Assembly (NCBI RefSeq): GCF_000331285.1
Contig: NZ_ANFX01000016.1
Location: forward strand, 1-64,000
Length of the DNA stretch: 64,000 bases
Direction: 5' to 3'
Source of the DNA: Porphyrobacter sp. AAP82
GTDB lineage: Bacteria; Pseudomonadota; Alphaproteobacteria; Sphingomonadales; Sphingomonadaceae
The position numbers and the translations under genes were made by a program. Numbering within the stretch: the first letter of the stretch is position 1; each line of letters opens with the position of its first letter. Shown here in pieces: positions 1-8,557 of the stretch. The notes below the pieces were generated by a model. That model saw only the letters and a program-made list of their open reading frames with translations, did no database searches and was not told the origin of the DNA.

Positions 1-1
1 C

Positions 2-286
2 AGCCGGCGAGCAGGCCGTGGGCTCGACCATGTAATGATCAGCCATGACCAGAAAGCGGCGGTTGAGCTGGTCAATCTGCCGCGCCGTTCGCAGGTGATC
101 CCCAATCACAAGCTAGCGGGCATGGGTGGGGGCACTCACGTTACGGTTGGCGTTGATCCCCGCACCGGCAACCTGATAGCCTTCACTGACGGCAGGATTG
201 CCACGAACGCGCCTTCAGTTGCCAACCTCGGCGCGCAACAGGCACAGTTGATGGCAGCGCGCAGCGCTAGAAGGAGGGTGCGATAA
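2..286 (+). CDS. Phage tail tape-measure-like protein, C-terminal end (cut by left edge)
   Basis: The reading frame is open from the first bases of the window, so only the last 95 or so residues are present and the start lies outside. The segment ELVNLPRRSQVIPNHKL followed by a Gly-rich turn resembles the C-terminal tail seen in many phage tail tape-measure proteins (GPELVNLPRGS-type motif). This is recognised by eye, not by a search. The TAA stop overlaps the ATG of the next gene (TAATG), as expected in a phage late operon. Its position beside the 3' end of tRNA-Arg suggests the end of an integrated prophage or a remnant. A hypothetical protein of another mobile element is the alternative. 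Confidence 0.5.
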   Translation, partial: SRRAGRGLDHVMISHDQKAAVELVNLPRRSQVIPNHKLAGMGGGTHVTVGVDPRTGNLIAFTDGRIATNAPSVANLGAQQAQLMAARSARRRVR

Positions 287-537
287 TGGAAGGGCGAACG
301 GAAACTGACGCATGGCTGAAGGCGCTCACCATCGCCTTCTACGCCTTGTGCGACCAGCTAGAGCGCAAGGGGGCAATTAATCAGGACTTAGTGGCGGATG
401 AAATGGCGCGCTACGATCCCGGCGATGACGACCGCCTCGCCGCCAATATGCAGGGAATTATGGCGTCGCTGCGCGCTCGCCCGTTCGCATTGCGCGGGCC
501 GACGCTGGACGTGATCGAGGGCGGGAAGGCTGACTAA
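286..537 (+). CDS. Small hypothetical protein of the phage segment
   Basis: This 83-residue protein is not recognised. It starts at an ATG that overlaps the stop of the preceding phage-like gene, with a near-perfect Shine-Dalgarno sequence (AAGGAGGG) 7 bp upstream, so it is a credible gene. The product is soluble, rather acidic, has no signal peptide or membrane segment, and is probably mostly helical. Tight coupling to a tape-measure-like gene suggests a phage-encoded accessory or morphogenesis protein. No function is claimed. Confidence 0.6.
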   Translation: MEGRTETDAWLKALTIAFYALCDQLERKGAINQDLVADEMARYDPGDDDRLAANMQGIMASLRARPFALRGPTLDVIEGGKAD

Positions 538-571
538 GTTACCCATGTGTAACCCAGCGCAATTGGGTAAC
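538..571. repeat. Inverted repeat between phage segment and tRNA
   Basis: GTTACCCA (538-545) and TGGGTAAC (564-571) form 8-bp arms around an 18-bp spacer that holds a further TGTAACCCA copy. No T-run follows, so a classical terminator is unlikely. Because it lies between a phage-like gene and the 3' end of a tRNA, it could be an integrase arm-type site or a Rho-linked hairpin. This is inference. Confidence 0.4.
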
Positions 572-600
572 ATTCAAATTAGCTCTAACCCTTTGTAATT

Positions 601-677
601 TGGCGCGCCCGGCAGGACTCGAACCTGCTGCCTCAAGATTAGAAGTCTCGCGCTCTATCCAGATGAGCTACGGGCGC
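601..677 (-). tRNA. tRNA-Arg (anticodon UCU)
   Basis: The complementary strand folds into a full cloverleaf. The acceptor pairs GCGCCCG with CGGGCGC, the D-stem is GCTC/GAGC, the anticodon stem CGAGA/TCTTG encloses the loop CTTCTAA with anticodon TCT, and the T-stem GCAGG/CCTGC holds TTCGAGT. The discriminator is G and CCA is encoded at 603-601. It reads AGA codons, which are rare in this GC-rich genome. Its 3' end faces the phage-like genes, the usual geometry when a tRNA gene serves as attachment site. Confidence 0.95.
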
Positions 678-738
678 GCGCCGGATGGGGCATTAGCGCG
701 CTTTGCGTCCCAAGGGAATCGCGCTAACCGTTCCGGCG

Positions 739-1632
739 ATGGAAAACACCGCCACGACGCAAAGCCCGCCCGATCCCGCCGCCGCCTTCGACCGCGATCC
801 CGCAGACGGCATCCTCGCCACGGCCTACGCGCCGGCGACATTCCGCTTTTATGATCTGGTGATGGCGGGCTTCGTCACCATCCTGCTGCTCTCCAACATC
901 ATCGGTGCGGCCAAGCTGACCTTCGTGAGCGTGCCGTTCTGGCCGCAAGGCTGGTGGCCCGCACCCGACGGCACCTTCATCTACGGCGCCGGGATCCTGT
1001 TCTTCCCGCTGGGCTACGTGATCGGCGACGTGCTGACCGAGATCTACGGCTTTGCCAAAGCCCGCCGCGTGATCTGGGTGGGCACGGCGGCGATGGTTTT
1101 TCTGGCGTTCATGTCGTTCATCGTCACCGCCCTGCCCCCGTTTGCCGGTTGGGAGTGCGCGGCAAGCGGGTTCGGGGGTCAGCGTCCGCCCACCACGACC
1201 GCCGACTCCGCGATCCCTGGCGGGGCGATCTGCCAGATGACCTACGAAAGCGTGTTCGGCAGCACCTGGCGCATCGTCGCCGGATCGATCATCGCCTTCT
1301 GGGCGGGCGAGTTCGTCAATTCCTTCGTGCTCGCCAAGATGAAGGTCTGGACCAGGGGCCGCGCGCTGTGGAGCCGCACGATCGGTTCGACCTTCTTCGG
1401 GCAGGCGGTCGACAGCCTGATCTTCTATCCCGTCGCCTTCCTCGGCATCTGGACGACTGAGGCCGTGCTTACCGTGATGATCACCAATTGGGCGCTGAAG
1501 GTCGCGTGGGAAGCCGCGCTGACGCCGGTGACATACGTGGTGGTGAACCGGCTGAAGAAGGCCGAGGGCGTCGACCTCTACGACATCGAGACCGACTTCT
1601 CGCCCTTCGGCAGCGAAGAGAAGCGCGCCTAG
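739..1632 (+). CDS. yhhQ: Queuosine precursor transporter, YhhQ/VUT family
   Basis: This 297-residue integral membrane protein belongs to the VUT_1/YhhQ family, which imports 7-cyano- or 7-aminomethyl-7-deazaguanine for queuosine modification of tRNA. About six hydrophobic segments are visible. The family-like FPLGYVIGDVLTEIYGF stretch is near residue 90 and a polar WAGEFVNSFVLAKMK stretch follows in the second half. I chose the ATG at 739 (MENTATT) over an upstream in-frame TTG at 703 that nearly touches the tRNA. The central loop (about residues 135-165, with two cysteines and many Thr/Pro) is longer than I expect for the family. The gene converges on ppx and the two stop codons share the bases CTAG. 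Confidence 0.85.
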   Translation: MENTATTQSPPDPAAAFDRDPADGILATAYAPATFRFYDLVMAGFVTILLLSNIIGAAKLTFVSVPFWPQGWWPAPDGTFIYGAGILFFPLGYVIGDVLTEIYGFAKARRVIWVGTAAMVFLAFMSFIVTALPPFAGWECAASGFGGQRPPTTTADSAIPGGAICQMTYESVFGSTWRIVAGSIIAFWAGEFVNSFVLAKMKVWTRGRALWSRTIGSTFFGQAVDSLIFYPVAFLGIWTTEAVLTVMITNWALKVAWEAALTPVTYVVVNRLKKAEGVDLYDIETDFSPFGSEEKRA

Positions 1633-3158
1633 AGCACGATCTGTTCGACGATATCGACCCGCCAGCCGAGCCCGAGCCGGCCGGCGAGGAGCTTCATGTC
1701 TTTCTCGGTCGGCTGGCCGAACAGCGCGGCGTGGCTGGCGGCAAGTTCGAGCACCAGCGCGCCCTCCTCGACCTTGAGGCGACTGACTTCGAGCGAGCGG
1801 GCCGACTGCGCGCCGAGCCTGCGCGCGAGCCACAGCGCAAGGCCCCAGCGCACCGCTTCCTCCAGCGCCTCCTCGCTGGCGAGCGCGCGCACTTCGGCGG
1901 GGAAGGCGAGCTGGTTGCCATTGGCCGCCACAGCCGCAGCGAGCATCGCGCGGCCCTTGCCATCGAGCCCGATCCAGCGCTTGTGCAGTGCCCAGTTGAT
2001 CGCCTGCGGCAGCCGGATGTTGGGCTCGATCTGCATCGAGGCAAGCGCGAGCATGGTCGCTGCAAGGCGCAGCCGCTCGCTCCCGTGGTCGCGCGCGGGC
2101 GCGGCATCGAGGGTCCAGGCGGCCATCCGCGCCGCGAGCGTCGGCTGGGTCCCGCGCTGACTGGCGAACACCGCCACCCCGGCAAGCAGCGGGTCCTGCG
2201 TCCGGGTATGCTCGGGCAGGCGATCGTAAAGCAGCCCTTCACGCAGGCCCCAGGAGGAAAACACCACCCGCTCGGGCGCCAGTCGCGCCAGCAGCGCTTG
2301 CAGCAACACCGCGGCATCGGGGAGCTTTTCGGCGCGCATCGTGCTGATGCGTTCGCGGGTCCTGAGCGCGTCGGTCTCGCTCGCGGAAAGCGCAAGCGCC
2401 AGCTCCTGCGCGCCGGCGGCATCAAGCTCGAAGCCGTGCGGATCGCTCAGCGGCCAGCCCCTTGCGGCCATCGCATAAACCGCCATCGCCCGCCAGGTGC
2501 CGCCCACCAGATAGAGCGTGCCGTTATCCGCCGGGGGATTGGCGGCCAGATCCCAGCCGCCCTTGCGGATCGCCTTGTCGAGCGACTTCTTCATGTCGGT
2601 CCGGTTCTTGCCGCGATGTTCGGGCAGGCGCAGCGTGCCCAAGGGCAGCGAGCTTGCGTCCGCGCATGTCCCCTGTGCGACGCGCACCAGTTCGAGGCTG
2701 CCTCCGCCGAGGTCGGCGACGATCCCGTGCGCATCGGGAAAGGCGCCGATCACGCCGTGGGCGCTGAGCAGCGCCTCTTCCTCGCCCGAAATCACCCGCG
2801 GCTTCAGACCGATCGCGCGCAGTTCGGCGACGAATTCAGGGCCGTTGGCGGCATCGCGCACCGCTGCCGTGGCAACGGTCTCGATGTCCTTGATGCCCAT
2901 ATCGGCGAGCAGCAGTGCAAAGCGCCTCAGGCCGCGCAGTGCGAGCGCCATCGCCTCGTCCGCCAGCCGCCCCGTCACCGCGATCTCGCGTCCGAGCTTG
3001 GCGGTGACCTTCTCGTTCAGCAGCACCGTCGGCGCGCGCATGGTGCCGCCATAGACGACAAGGCGCACCGTGTTCGATCCGATGTCGATGATCGCACGCT
3101 CGCCCCCGGCGCCGCCCAGCGCGCCGTTGCGGTCTGCCCGCCGCTTGCCCCAGATCAT
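1629..3158 (-). CDS. ppx: Exopolyphosphatase / Ppx-GppA phosphatase
   Basis: This 509-residue enzyme of the Ppx/GppA family (ASKHA fold) removes terminal phosphate from polyphosphate, or hydrolyses pppGpp. The N-terminal phosphate-binding motif DIGSNTVRLVVY is at about residues 25-36, and the second glycine motif VADLGGGSLELV is near 140. A helical C-terminal region follows, as in long Ppx proteins. The ATG at 3158 was chosen because it overlaps the ppk stop by 4 bp (ATGA) and the region upstream of it in frame is coding sequence of ppk. The gene is translationally coupled to ppk, giving a synthesis-breakdown pair for polyphosphate. Ppx rather than GppA is inferred from the neighbour. Confidence 0.9.
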   Translation of the reverse strand: MIWGKRRADRNGALGGAGGERAIIDIGSNTVRLVVYGGTMRAPTVLLNEKVTAKLGREIAVTGRLADEAMALALRGLRRFALLLADMGIKDIETVATAAVRDAANGPEFVAELRAIGLKPRVISGEEEALLSAHGVIGAFPDAHGIVADLGGGSLELVRVAQGTCADASSLPLGTLRLPEHRGKNRTDMKKSLDKAIRKGGWDLAANPPADNGTLYLVGGTWRAMAVYAMAARGWPLSDPHGFELDAAGAQELALALSASETDALRTRERISTMRAEKLPDAAVLLQALLARLAPERVVFSSWGLREGLLYDRLPEHTRTQDPLLAGVAVFASQRGTQPTLAARMAAWTLDAAPARDHGSERLRLAATMLALASMQIEPNIRLPQAINWALHKRWIGLDGKGRAMLAAAVAANGNQLAFPAEVRALASEEALEEAVRWGLALWLARRLGAQSARSLEVSRLKVEEGALVLELAASHAALFGQPTEKDMKLLAGRLGLGWRVDIVEQIVL

Positions 3159-5374
3159 GCCACCGCGCCCCGGCGCAAGCTGAGCTTGGGCACCGCGCCC
3201 GCCTCCAGCGATCCGCCGCGTCCCGACAACGACGGGTTGGTCATGAAATAGCGATGGCAGTTGAACGGCTTGACGCCCGCCTCGGTCTCGACCCGCGAAT
3301 AGCTGCCGTCGGGATGCAGCCACCAGCTCTGCTCGCTGTCGAGCATGTTGGCGAGCAGCACCTGCTGGAGCACCTGATCATGGACCGTGCGGTTGAGGAT
3401 CGGGATCAGCGTTTCCACCCGGCGATCAAGATTGCGGCTCATCATGTCGGCAGAGGCGATGAACACTGCGGCATGGGCGGATGGCATGGGGTGACCATTG
3501 GCGAAGGCATAGATGCGGCTGTGTTCAAGGAAGCGGCCGATCACGGATTTGACGCGGATGTTCTCGGACAGGCCGGCGATCCCGGGCCGCAGACAGCAGA
3601 TCCCGCGCACCACCAGTTCGACCTGCACCCCGGCATTGCTCGCGGCATAAAGCCGGTCGATCACGCCTTCATCGGTCAGCTGGTTGCACTTCAGCCAGAT
3701 CGCGGCGGGCTTGCCGTCCTGCGCATTGGCGATCTCGGTGTCGATGCGGTCGTAGATTTCCGTGCGCAGGTCGATCGGCGCGATGTGCAGCCGCTCCAGT
3801 GCGTGCGGTTCGACATAGCCGGTGACGAAATTGAACATCTTGGCCGCATCGCGCCCCATCTTGGCATCGGCGGTGAAGAAGGAGAGGTCGGTGTAGATCT
3901 TGGCGGTGACCGGGTGGTAGTTGCCGGTGCCGAAGTGGCAATAGGTGCGGAAGGTATCACCCTCGCGCCGCACCACCATCGCAACCTTGGCGTGGGTCTT
4001 CCAGTCGGTGAAGCCGTAGATCACCTGCACCCCGGCCCGTTCGAGCGCGCTCGCCCATTTGAGGTTCTGCTCCTCGTCGAAGCGGGCCTTCAGCTCGACC
4101 ACCGCGGTGACCGATTTGCCGGCCTCTGCCGCCTCGATCAGCGCGCCGATCACCGCCGACTGGCTGCCTGCGCGGTACAGCGTCTGCTTGATCGCCACCA
4201 CGTCGGGGTCGGCGGCAGCCTGCCGGATGAAGTCGACCACCACCTCGAAGCTTTCATAGGGGTGGTGGACGACGATGTCCTTCTCGCGGATCGCCGAGAA
4301 GGCATCGCCGTCATGCTCGCGGATGCGTTCGGGGAAGCGCGGGGAATAGGCGTCGAACTTGAGGTCGGGCCGGTCCTCGCGGACGATCTCGGCCAGCCCG
4401 TCGATGCCGATCATCCCGTCGGTCTTGATGAGCGCGGCCTCGTTGATGCCGAGCTGGTCGAGCAGCAGGCTTTCGGCCGCCGGATCGAAATCCTCGTCGA
4501 TCTCGAGCTGGATGACCTGCCCCCGGCGGCGGCGCTGGATCGCGCTGCGGAAGGTGCGCACCAGATCCTCGGCCTCTTCGGCGATTTCGATGTCGCTGTC
4601 GCGCAGCACCCGGAACAGCCCGTCGCCTTCAATCGTGAAGCCCGGAAACAGCGCCTCGGCATAGCGCTGGATGAGCCGCGCGATCGAGATGTAGAGCGCC
4701 CCGCCCTTGCCGGACCCTGCGCCGGTCACACCGTCGGGCACGCGCACGAAGCGCGGCAGGGCGCTGGGGAGCAGCACCATCTCGATCAGCTGTTCGCCGG
4801 TCGCCTCGCGCTTGAGGGTGAAGAGCAGGCCCATGCCTTCGTTCTGGACGAAGGGGAACGGGTGCGCCGGATCGAGCGCCTGGGGGGTGATGATCGGCAG
4901 GATTTCATTGAGGAAATAGCGCCCCAGCCACTTGTGCACCTCGGGGCTCACGCGTTCCTCGTCGGCGACGTGGATGTCGGCCCCGGCAAGCCCGGTGCGC
5001 AGCTGGCGCCAGATCGCCTGCTGGCGCTGCGAGAGGATCGCGAGTGTCTCGCGGATCGCGGTCAGCTGCTGGGCGGGCGAACGCCCGTCGATCGAGGGGG
5101 CATCGAACCCGCGCTGCACCTGGCCGACGAGGCCGGCGACGCGAATCATCATGAATTCGTCGAGATTGCTGCCCGAAATCGACAGGAACCGCAGACGTTC
5201 GAGCAGCGGATAGGCCTCGTTGCAGGCCTCGGCCAGCACGCGCTGGTTGAACTGGAGCCACGAAAGCTCGCGGTTGAAATAGGGGGATTCGTCCGGCCCC
5301 AGAACCGCCATCTGGGTTGTGCCCGCCGCAGCGGCCGCGGGCGCGGGATCTGTGCCGGTCGGTGACGTGCTCAT
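3155..5374 (-). CDS. ppk1: Polyphosphate kinase 1
   Basis: This 739-residue enzyme makes polyphosphate reversibly from ATP. The N-terminal domain begins at YFNRELSWLQFNQRVL. The autophosphorylated histidine lies in CHFGTGNYHP (about residue 480), and the second conserved histidine is in LEHSRIYAF (about 618). Both PLD-like halves are complete and the length is normal. I chose the ATG at 5374 (MSTSPTG), because the residues before it are low-complexity Arg-rich sequence. A 162-bp gap separates it from virB11 upstream, so it may have its own promoter. A weak GTCA-N7-GTCA direct repeat sits at 5493-5510 but in the opposite orientation. Confidence 0.95.
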   Translation of the reverse strand: MSTSPTGTDPAPAAAAAGTTQMAVLGPDESPYFNRELSWLQFNQRVLAEACNEAYPLLERLRFLSISGSNLDEFMMIRVAGLVGQVQRGFDAPSIDGRSPAQQLTAIRETLAILSQRQQAIWRQLRTGLAGADIHVADEERVSPEVHKWLGRYFLNEILPIITPQALDPAHPFPFVQNEGMGLLFTLKREATGEQLIEMVLLPSALPRFVRVPDGVTGAGSGKGGALYISIARLIQRYAEALFPGFTIEGDGLFRVLRDSDIEIAEEAEDLVRTFRSAIQRRRRGQVIQLEIDEDFDPAAESLLLDQLGINEAALIKTDGMIGIDGLAEIVREDRPDLKFDAYSPRFPERIREHDGDAFSAIREKDIVVHHPYESFEVVVDFIRQAAADPDVVAIKQTLYRAGSQSAVIGALIEAAEAGKSVTAVVELKARFDEEQNLKWASALERAGVQVIYGFTDWKTHAKVAMVVRREGDTFRTYCHFGTGNYHPVTAKIYTDLSFFTADAKMGRDAAKMFNFVTGYVEPHALERLHIAPIDLRTEIYDRIDTEIANAQDGKPAAIWLKCNQLTDEGVIDRLYAASNAGVQVELVVRGICCLRPGIAGLSENIRVKSVIGRFLEHSRIYAFANGHPMPSAHAAVFIASADMMSRNLDRRVETLIPILNRTVHDQVLQQVLLANMLDSEQSWWLHPDGSYSRVETEAGVKPFNCHRYFMTNPSLSGRGGSLEAGAVPKLSLRRGAVA

Positions 5375-5536
5375 CGCTTCCCTGTCCTGCGCGGTGCCGC
5401 CTGTGTGCGGGCCGGGCTTTGTCCTGCGCGCCATGATGCGCCGGGCGCGCATGTGTTCGCAAGCGGCTTACGTGTAAATGCGGATGCGGGGATTGTCACA
5501 TAATCGTCAAGCAGTTCGCACCGGCCAGCGCGAATA

Positions 5537-6553
5537 TCAAACAAGCGAGCGGCTATCCGCGATTGCGGTGATCCCGCGCTTGCCGTTGGCATCGCGGCCG
5601 AGCTGGACGATCACGTCGATGACGCTGGCGGCATAGGCGATGGTGTCCGAACGGGTCAGGCCGATGCCGGTCTGCATCACCATCAGCGAGAGCTGCTCCA
5701 GCGCGCCCCGCAAGGAGTTGGCGTGGATCGTCGAAAAGCTGCCGGGGTGGCCGGTGTTGATCGCGCGCAGGAAGCTGACGCTCTCGCTCCCTCGCAATTC
5801 GCCCAGCACGATGCGATCGGGACGCAGGCGGAGCGCGGCCTGGAGCAGTTCGTTGGCGGTGACCTTGGCCTCGCCGAGTTCGCCCTTGACCGCGACCAGC
5901 CCGACCGCGTTCTCACCCGGGAACCGCAGTTCGGGCGTGTCCTCCACCAGCACCACGCGTTCTTCGGGCGGAATTTCGCCGAGCATGGCGTTCAAGAAGG
6001 TGGTCTTGCCGGTGCTCGTCCCGCCCGAGATCAGGATCGTGCGGCGCGCGCGGATCGCGGCGCGCAGGTAGGCGATCGGCTGGGCCTGCGGATCGGGCAG
6101 GTCGAATTGCATCTCGCCGACCAGCGGCCCGGTGTCATAGGCGTCCAGGGGCAGATCGAGCCGGCGATGGCGGCGGATCGCCATGACCCAGTGCTTGCGG
6201 CTGGCGGGGGGCCCGCAGAATTGCACGCGCGCGCCATCGGGCAGGGTTGCGCCCAGCAAGGGGTGTTCGCGGTTGATCCCCTGGTGGCTGACCCGCGCGA
6301 CCTGTTCGGCAAGGCGCTGTACCAGCCGGTCATCGATCTCGGGCGTATCGAGCCGCTGCATCCCCGGGCTGGCGGCGTCCTCGATCCACACCTCGCCCGG
6401 GCGGTTGACCATGATCTCGGTCACGGTGTCGCGTTCGAGCCAGCGGCGGAAGGGCGCGAGATAGGCGTCGAGATAGACGCTGCGCTCGGGCGAAAGCGGC
6501 GTGCTGGCCGCCGTGCCCTCCGCCGCTTCCAGCCGGTGGATGTCCGCGGCCAT
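5537..6553 (-). CDS. virB11: Type IV secretion ATPase VirB11
   Basis: This 338-residue protein belongs to the VirB11/GspE traffic ATPases, which form a hexamer on the cytoplasmic face of the inner membrane. The N-terminal domain carries TEIMVNRPGEVWIE (residues 45-60). The RecA-like domain has Walker A GGTSTGKTTF at about 176-185, an Asp box (LVEDTPEL), Walker B region RIVLGELRG and the His box (GSFSTIHANS). All ATPase motifs are intact. It is the last gene of the virB operon, 5 bp after virB10. Confidence 0.93.
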   Translation of the reverse strand: MAADIHRLEAAEGTAASTPLSPERSVYLDAYLAPFRRWLERDTVTEIMVNRPGEVWIEDAASPGMQRLDTPEIDDRLVQRLAEQVARVSHQGINREHPLLGATLPDGARVQFCGPPASRKHWVMAIRRHRRLDLPLDAYDTGPLVGEMQFDLPDPQAQPIAYLRAAIRARRTILISGGTSTGKTTFLNAMLGEIPPEERVVLVEDTPELRFPGENAVGLVAVKGELGEAKVTANELLQAALRLRPDRIVLGELRGSESVSFLRAINTGHPGSFSTIHANSLRGALEQLSLMVMQTGIGLTRSDTIAYAASVIDVIVQLGRDANGKRGITAIADSRSLV

Positions 6554-6558
6554 GGCCG

Positions 6559-7713
6559 TCAGCCGCCGACCGCGGTGAAATCGAGATCGCGCGCGGTGTA
6601 GACGCGGATCGGCTCGCCCGCGCGCACCTTGATGGTGGGGCTGATCGGGCCCTGCGATTGCACCGCCGAATTGGCCGCGTTCTGCGCGCTGCTGCCGAGC
6701 AGAGCGCCGCCGATGCCGCCGGTCGCCACCGCGCCGAGGCCGCCGACCACCGACAGCAGCAGGCCCGATCCGAAGCGCTTGAAGAAGTGGCTGTTGACGT
6801 CGCCCTCGATCCCCGTCGCCCCGTCGAAGCTGACCGCCGGCGAGGCGAGGTTGACCGACACGCCATCGGGCCGGATCAGGCGTGTCCAGATCACGTAGGC
6901 ACGGCGCTGGCCCTGCTCCACCCCGGCGCGGTACTGGCCGATCAAGCGCGAGGAGCGCGGGACGAGCACGCGCTTGCCATCGAAGCTGCGCACGTCCTGG
7001 TTGACGACCGCGCGGACATAGCCGGGCACATCGGTGTTGATCGCGGTCTCGAGGATCGCGGGGATCAACGTGCCCTCGGTCACGGTGGTCGAGGGGTTGG
7101 CCATCGCCCGCGCCTGCGCGGGCGCACCGCCGACGCCGCCGATGCTGCTGGCAAAGGCCGATGCGCCGCCGGTGCCGCCGACGCCCGCTGCGGGGGTTCC
7201 CGGCGGAGGCGCCGAGGGTCCTTCGGCCAGGCGCAGGCCCCGCGCCGATCCGCCATCGAACACCGTGATCGGGCTGTTGTACGGATTGGCCGCGGGCACG
7301 CTCATCGCGCCCGGATTGCCCGAATAGACCGGCATCGGCGCAGGATCGGCCTGCGGCACGACCGGCACGGCACCCGGCTGGACCTGCGCGGGATCGGTCA
7401 CCGGCTGCAACTGCACCGGCGCCTGCTGGGCCGCCTGCGGTGCAGTGACGGCGGGGTTGCCGATGCCCTGCGGCTCGGCGGTGCGCGCGGCGTTCATCGC
7501 CCAGAAGGTCACCGCGCCGAGCAGACCGACCACGGCAACGCCCGCGGCAAGGCCCGCACCGTCACCCTTGGCCTTGCGGTCGGTGACCGCGGGGAAAGCC
7601 GCGCGGCTGGCAAGATCGATGATTTCGGCGCTCTCGCGGGTGCGCGGATCGACCGCCCCGTCATTCCCGTCTCCGCCACCCTTCTTGGGGGGCAAACGCA
7701 TGGCCAGACGCAT
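6559..7713 (-). CDS. virB10: Type IV secretion protein VirB10
   Basis: VirB10 (TrbI family) spans both membranes and links the outer-membrane pore to the energised inner-membrane parts. The 384-residue product has a short cytoplasmic N-terminus, one membrane segment (about residues 54-72), a long Pro/Ala/Gln-rich periplasmic linker and the conserved C-terminal beta-barrel domain with TLIPAILETAINTDVPGYV and RSSRLIGQY motifs. The ATG at 7713 was chosen because AGGAGA lies 8 bp upstream. It follows virB9 by 37 bp. Confidence 0.93.
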   Translation of the reverse strand: MRLAMRLPPKKGGGDGNDGAVDPRTRESAEIIDLASRAAFPAVTDRKAKGDGAGLAAGVAVVGLLGAVTFWAMNAARTAEPQGIGNPAVTAPQAAQQAPVQLQPVTDPAQVQPGAVPVVPQADPAPMPVYSGNPGAMSVPAANPYNSPITVFDGGSARGLRLAEGPSAPPPGTPAAGVGGTGGASAFASSIGGVGGAPAQARAMANPSTTVTEGTLIPAILETAINTDVPGYVRAVVNQDVRSFDGKRVLVPRSSRLIGQYRAGVEQGQRRAYVIWTRLIRPDGVSVNLASPAVSFDGATGIEGDVNSHFFKRFGSGLLLSVVGGLGAVATGGIGGALLGSSAQNAANSAVQSQGPISPTIKVRAGEPIRVYTARDLDFTAVGG

Positions 7714-7750
7714 CAGATGCTCTCCTTGGCAGTTCGTATCGGTTGAACGG

Positions 7751-8557
7751 TCATTGCTTGCCCTTCCCGCGCGGGCCGGACAGCGCCGCCTGCCGCGAGG
7801 ACGGCGGCATCGGGCCGGTGTTGGTGAGGGTCGCCGTGTCCTTGCCCGAGCGCAGGATGATCTGCGCGGGCACCCCGTCGACGACAACGGTATCACCGCG
7901 CGGCGTGTAGTTGACCGGGCCCTCGTCGCCTTGTGCATTGGTGATGAGGATCGCGGGGATCGGCGCACCGGGCGCCCAGGTCAGGAACACCGACTGGCCA
8001 TCGTCATAGGTGCGCGCGGGCAGCAGTTCGGGCGAACCCGCGCTTGCCCAGGCGAAGTTGAACTTGGCCGGATCGGGGGCGGCCGCCGCGGATGGCTGCG
8101 GCTCGGCGGCCGCGCGGATCGCCTGCGCCTCGGCCTCGGCGATCGCGGCAAGGCGCGCTTCCTCGGCGGCCCTTTCGAGTTCGGGATAGCGGAATTGGAG
8201 AACGTAAAGCGCGTCGGCCCTGGGGCTCGCCACCAGGTCGAACAGGTAGGTCCGCTTGTCGGTCACCACCGTCATGTTGGTGCGCGCGGCAGGCTCCAGC
8301 GGCTTCACGAACAGGATCGTCTGCGCCTTGTTGGGCTGCACCTGCCAGGCCGCGCTGTCGCCGATCGCGACGTTCTCGATGATCTCGTCGGGGGCGAACT
8401 TGATGGTGGTCTGGACCTTCACGCGGCCATCGATGCGGACCACGGCATCGGCATTGTAGACGAGCGTCTGCAACCGGCTGTCCTGCGCGGCGGCAGGGGC
8501 GGCAAGGGGGCAGGCGAAGGCGAGTGCGAGGCCCATGAGGAGCGCGGCGCGGGTCAT
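7751..8557 (-). CDS. virB9: Type IV secretion protein VirB9
   Basis: VirB9 (TrbG/CagX family) forms the periplasmic outer-membrane core ring with VirB10. The 268-residue precursor has a clear signal peptide ending near APAAAQ-D (residue 25). The VirB9 N-lobe follows (YNADAVVRIDGRVKVQTTIKF, then NMTVVTDKRTYLFDL), and the C-terminal lobe (KFNFAWASAG onward, IPAILITNAQG) binds VirB10 and normally VirB7. No VirB7 lipoprotein gene is visible beside it. The start overlaps the virB6 stop by 4 bp. The cell wall-spanning position is family knowledge. Confidence 0.9.
   Translation of the reverse strand: MTRAALLMGLALAFACPLAAPAAAQDSRLQTLVYNADAVVRIDGRVKVQTTIKFAPDEIIENVAIGDSAAWQVQPNKAQTILFVKPLEPAARTNMTVVTDKRTYLFDLVASPRADALYVLQFRYPELERAAEEARLAAIAEAEAQAIRAAAEPQPSAAAAPDPAKFNFAWASAGSPELLPARTYDDGQSVFLTWAPGAPIPAILITNAQGDEGPVNYTPRGDTVVVDGVPAQIILRSGKDTATLTNTGPMPPSSRQAALSGPRGKGKQ

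Noticed and set aside
600-854. Plus-strand frame over the tRNA (starts MARPAGLEPAAS)
   Set aside because: This is the well-known false ORF read from the opposite strand of tRNA genes.
3254-5365. Plus-strand frame across ppk
   Set aside because: Antisense to an intact PPK1 with both catalytic histidines.
5493-5510. GTCA direct repeat with 11-bp period before ppk as a Pho box
   Set aside because: It matches only 10 of 14 positions and points away from ppk; too weak to list as a site.
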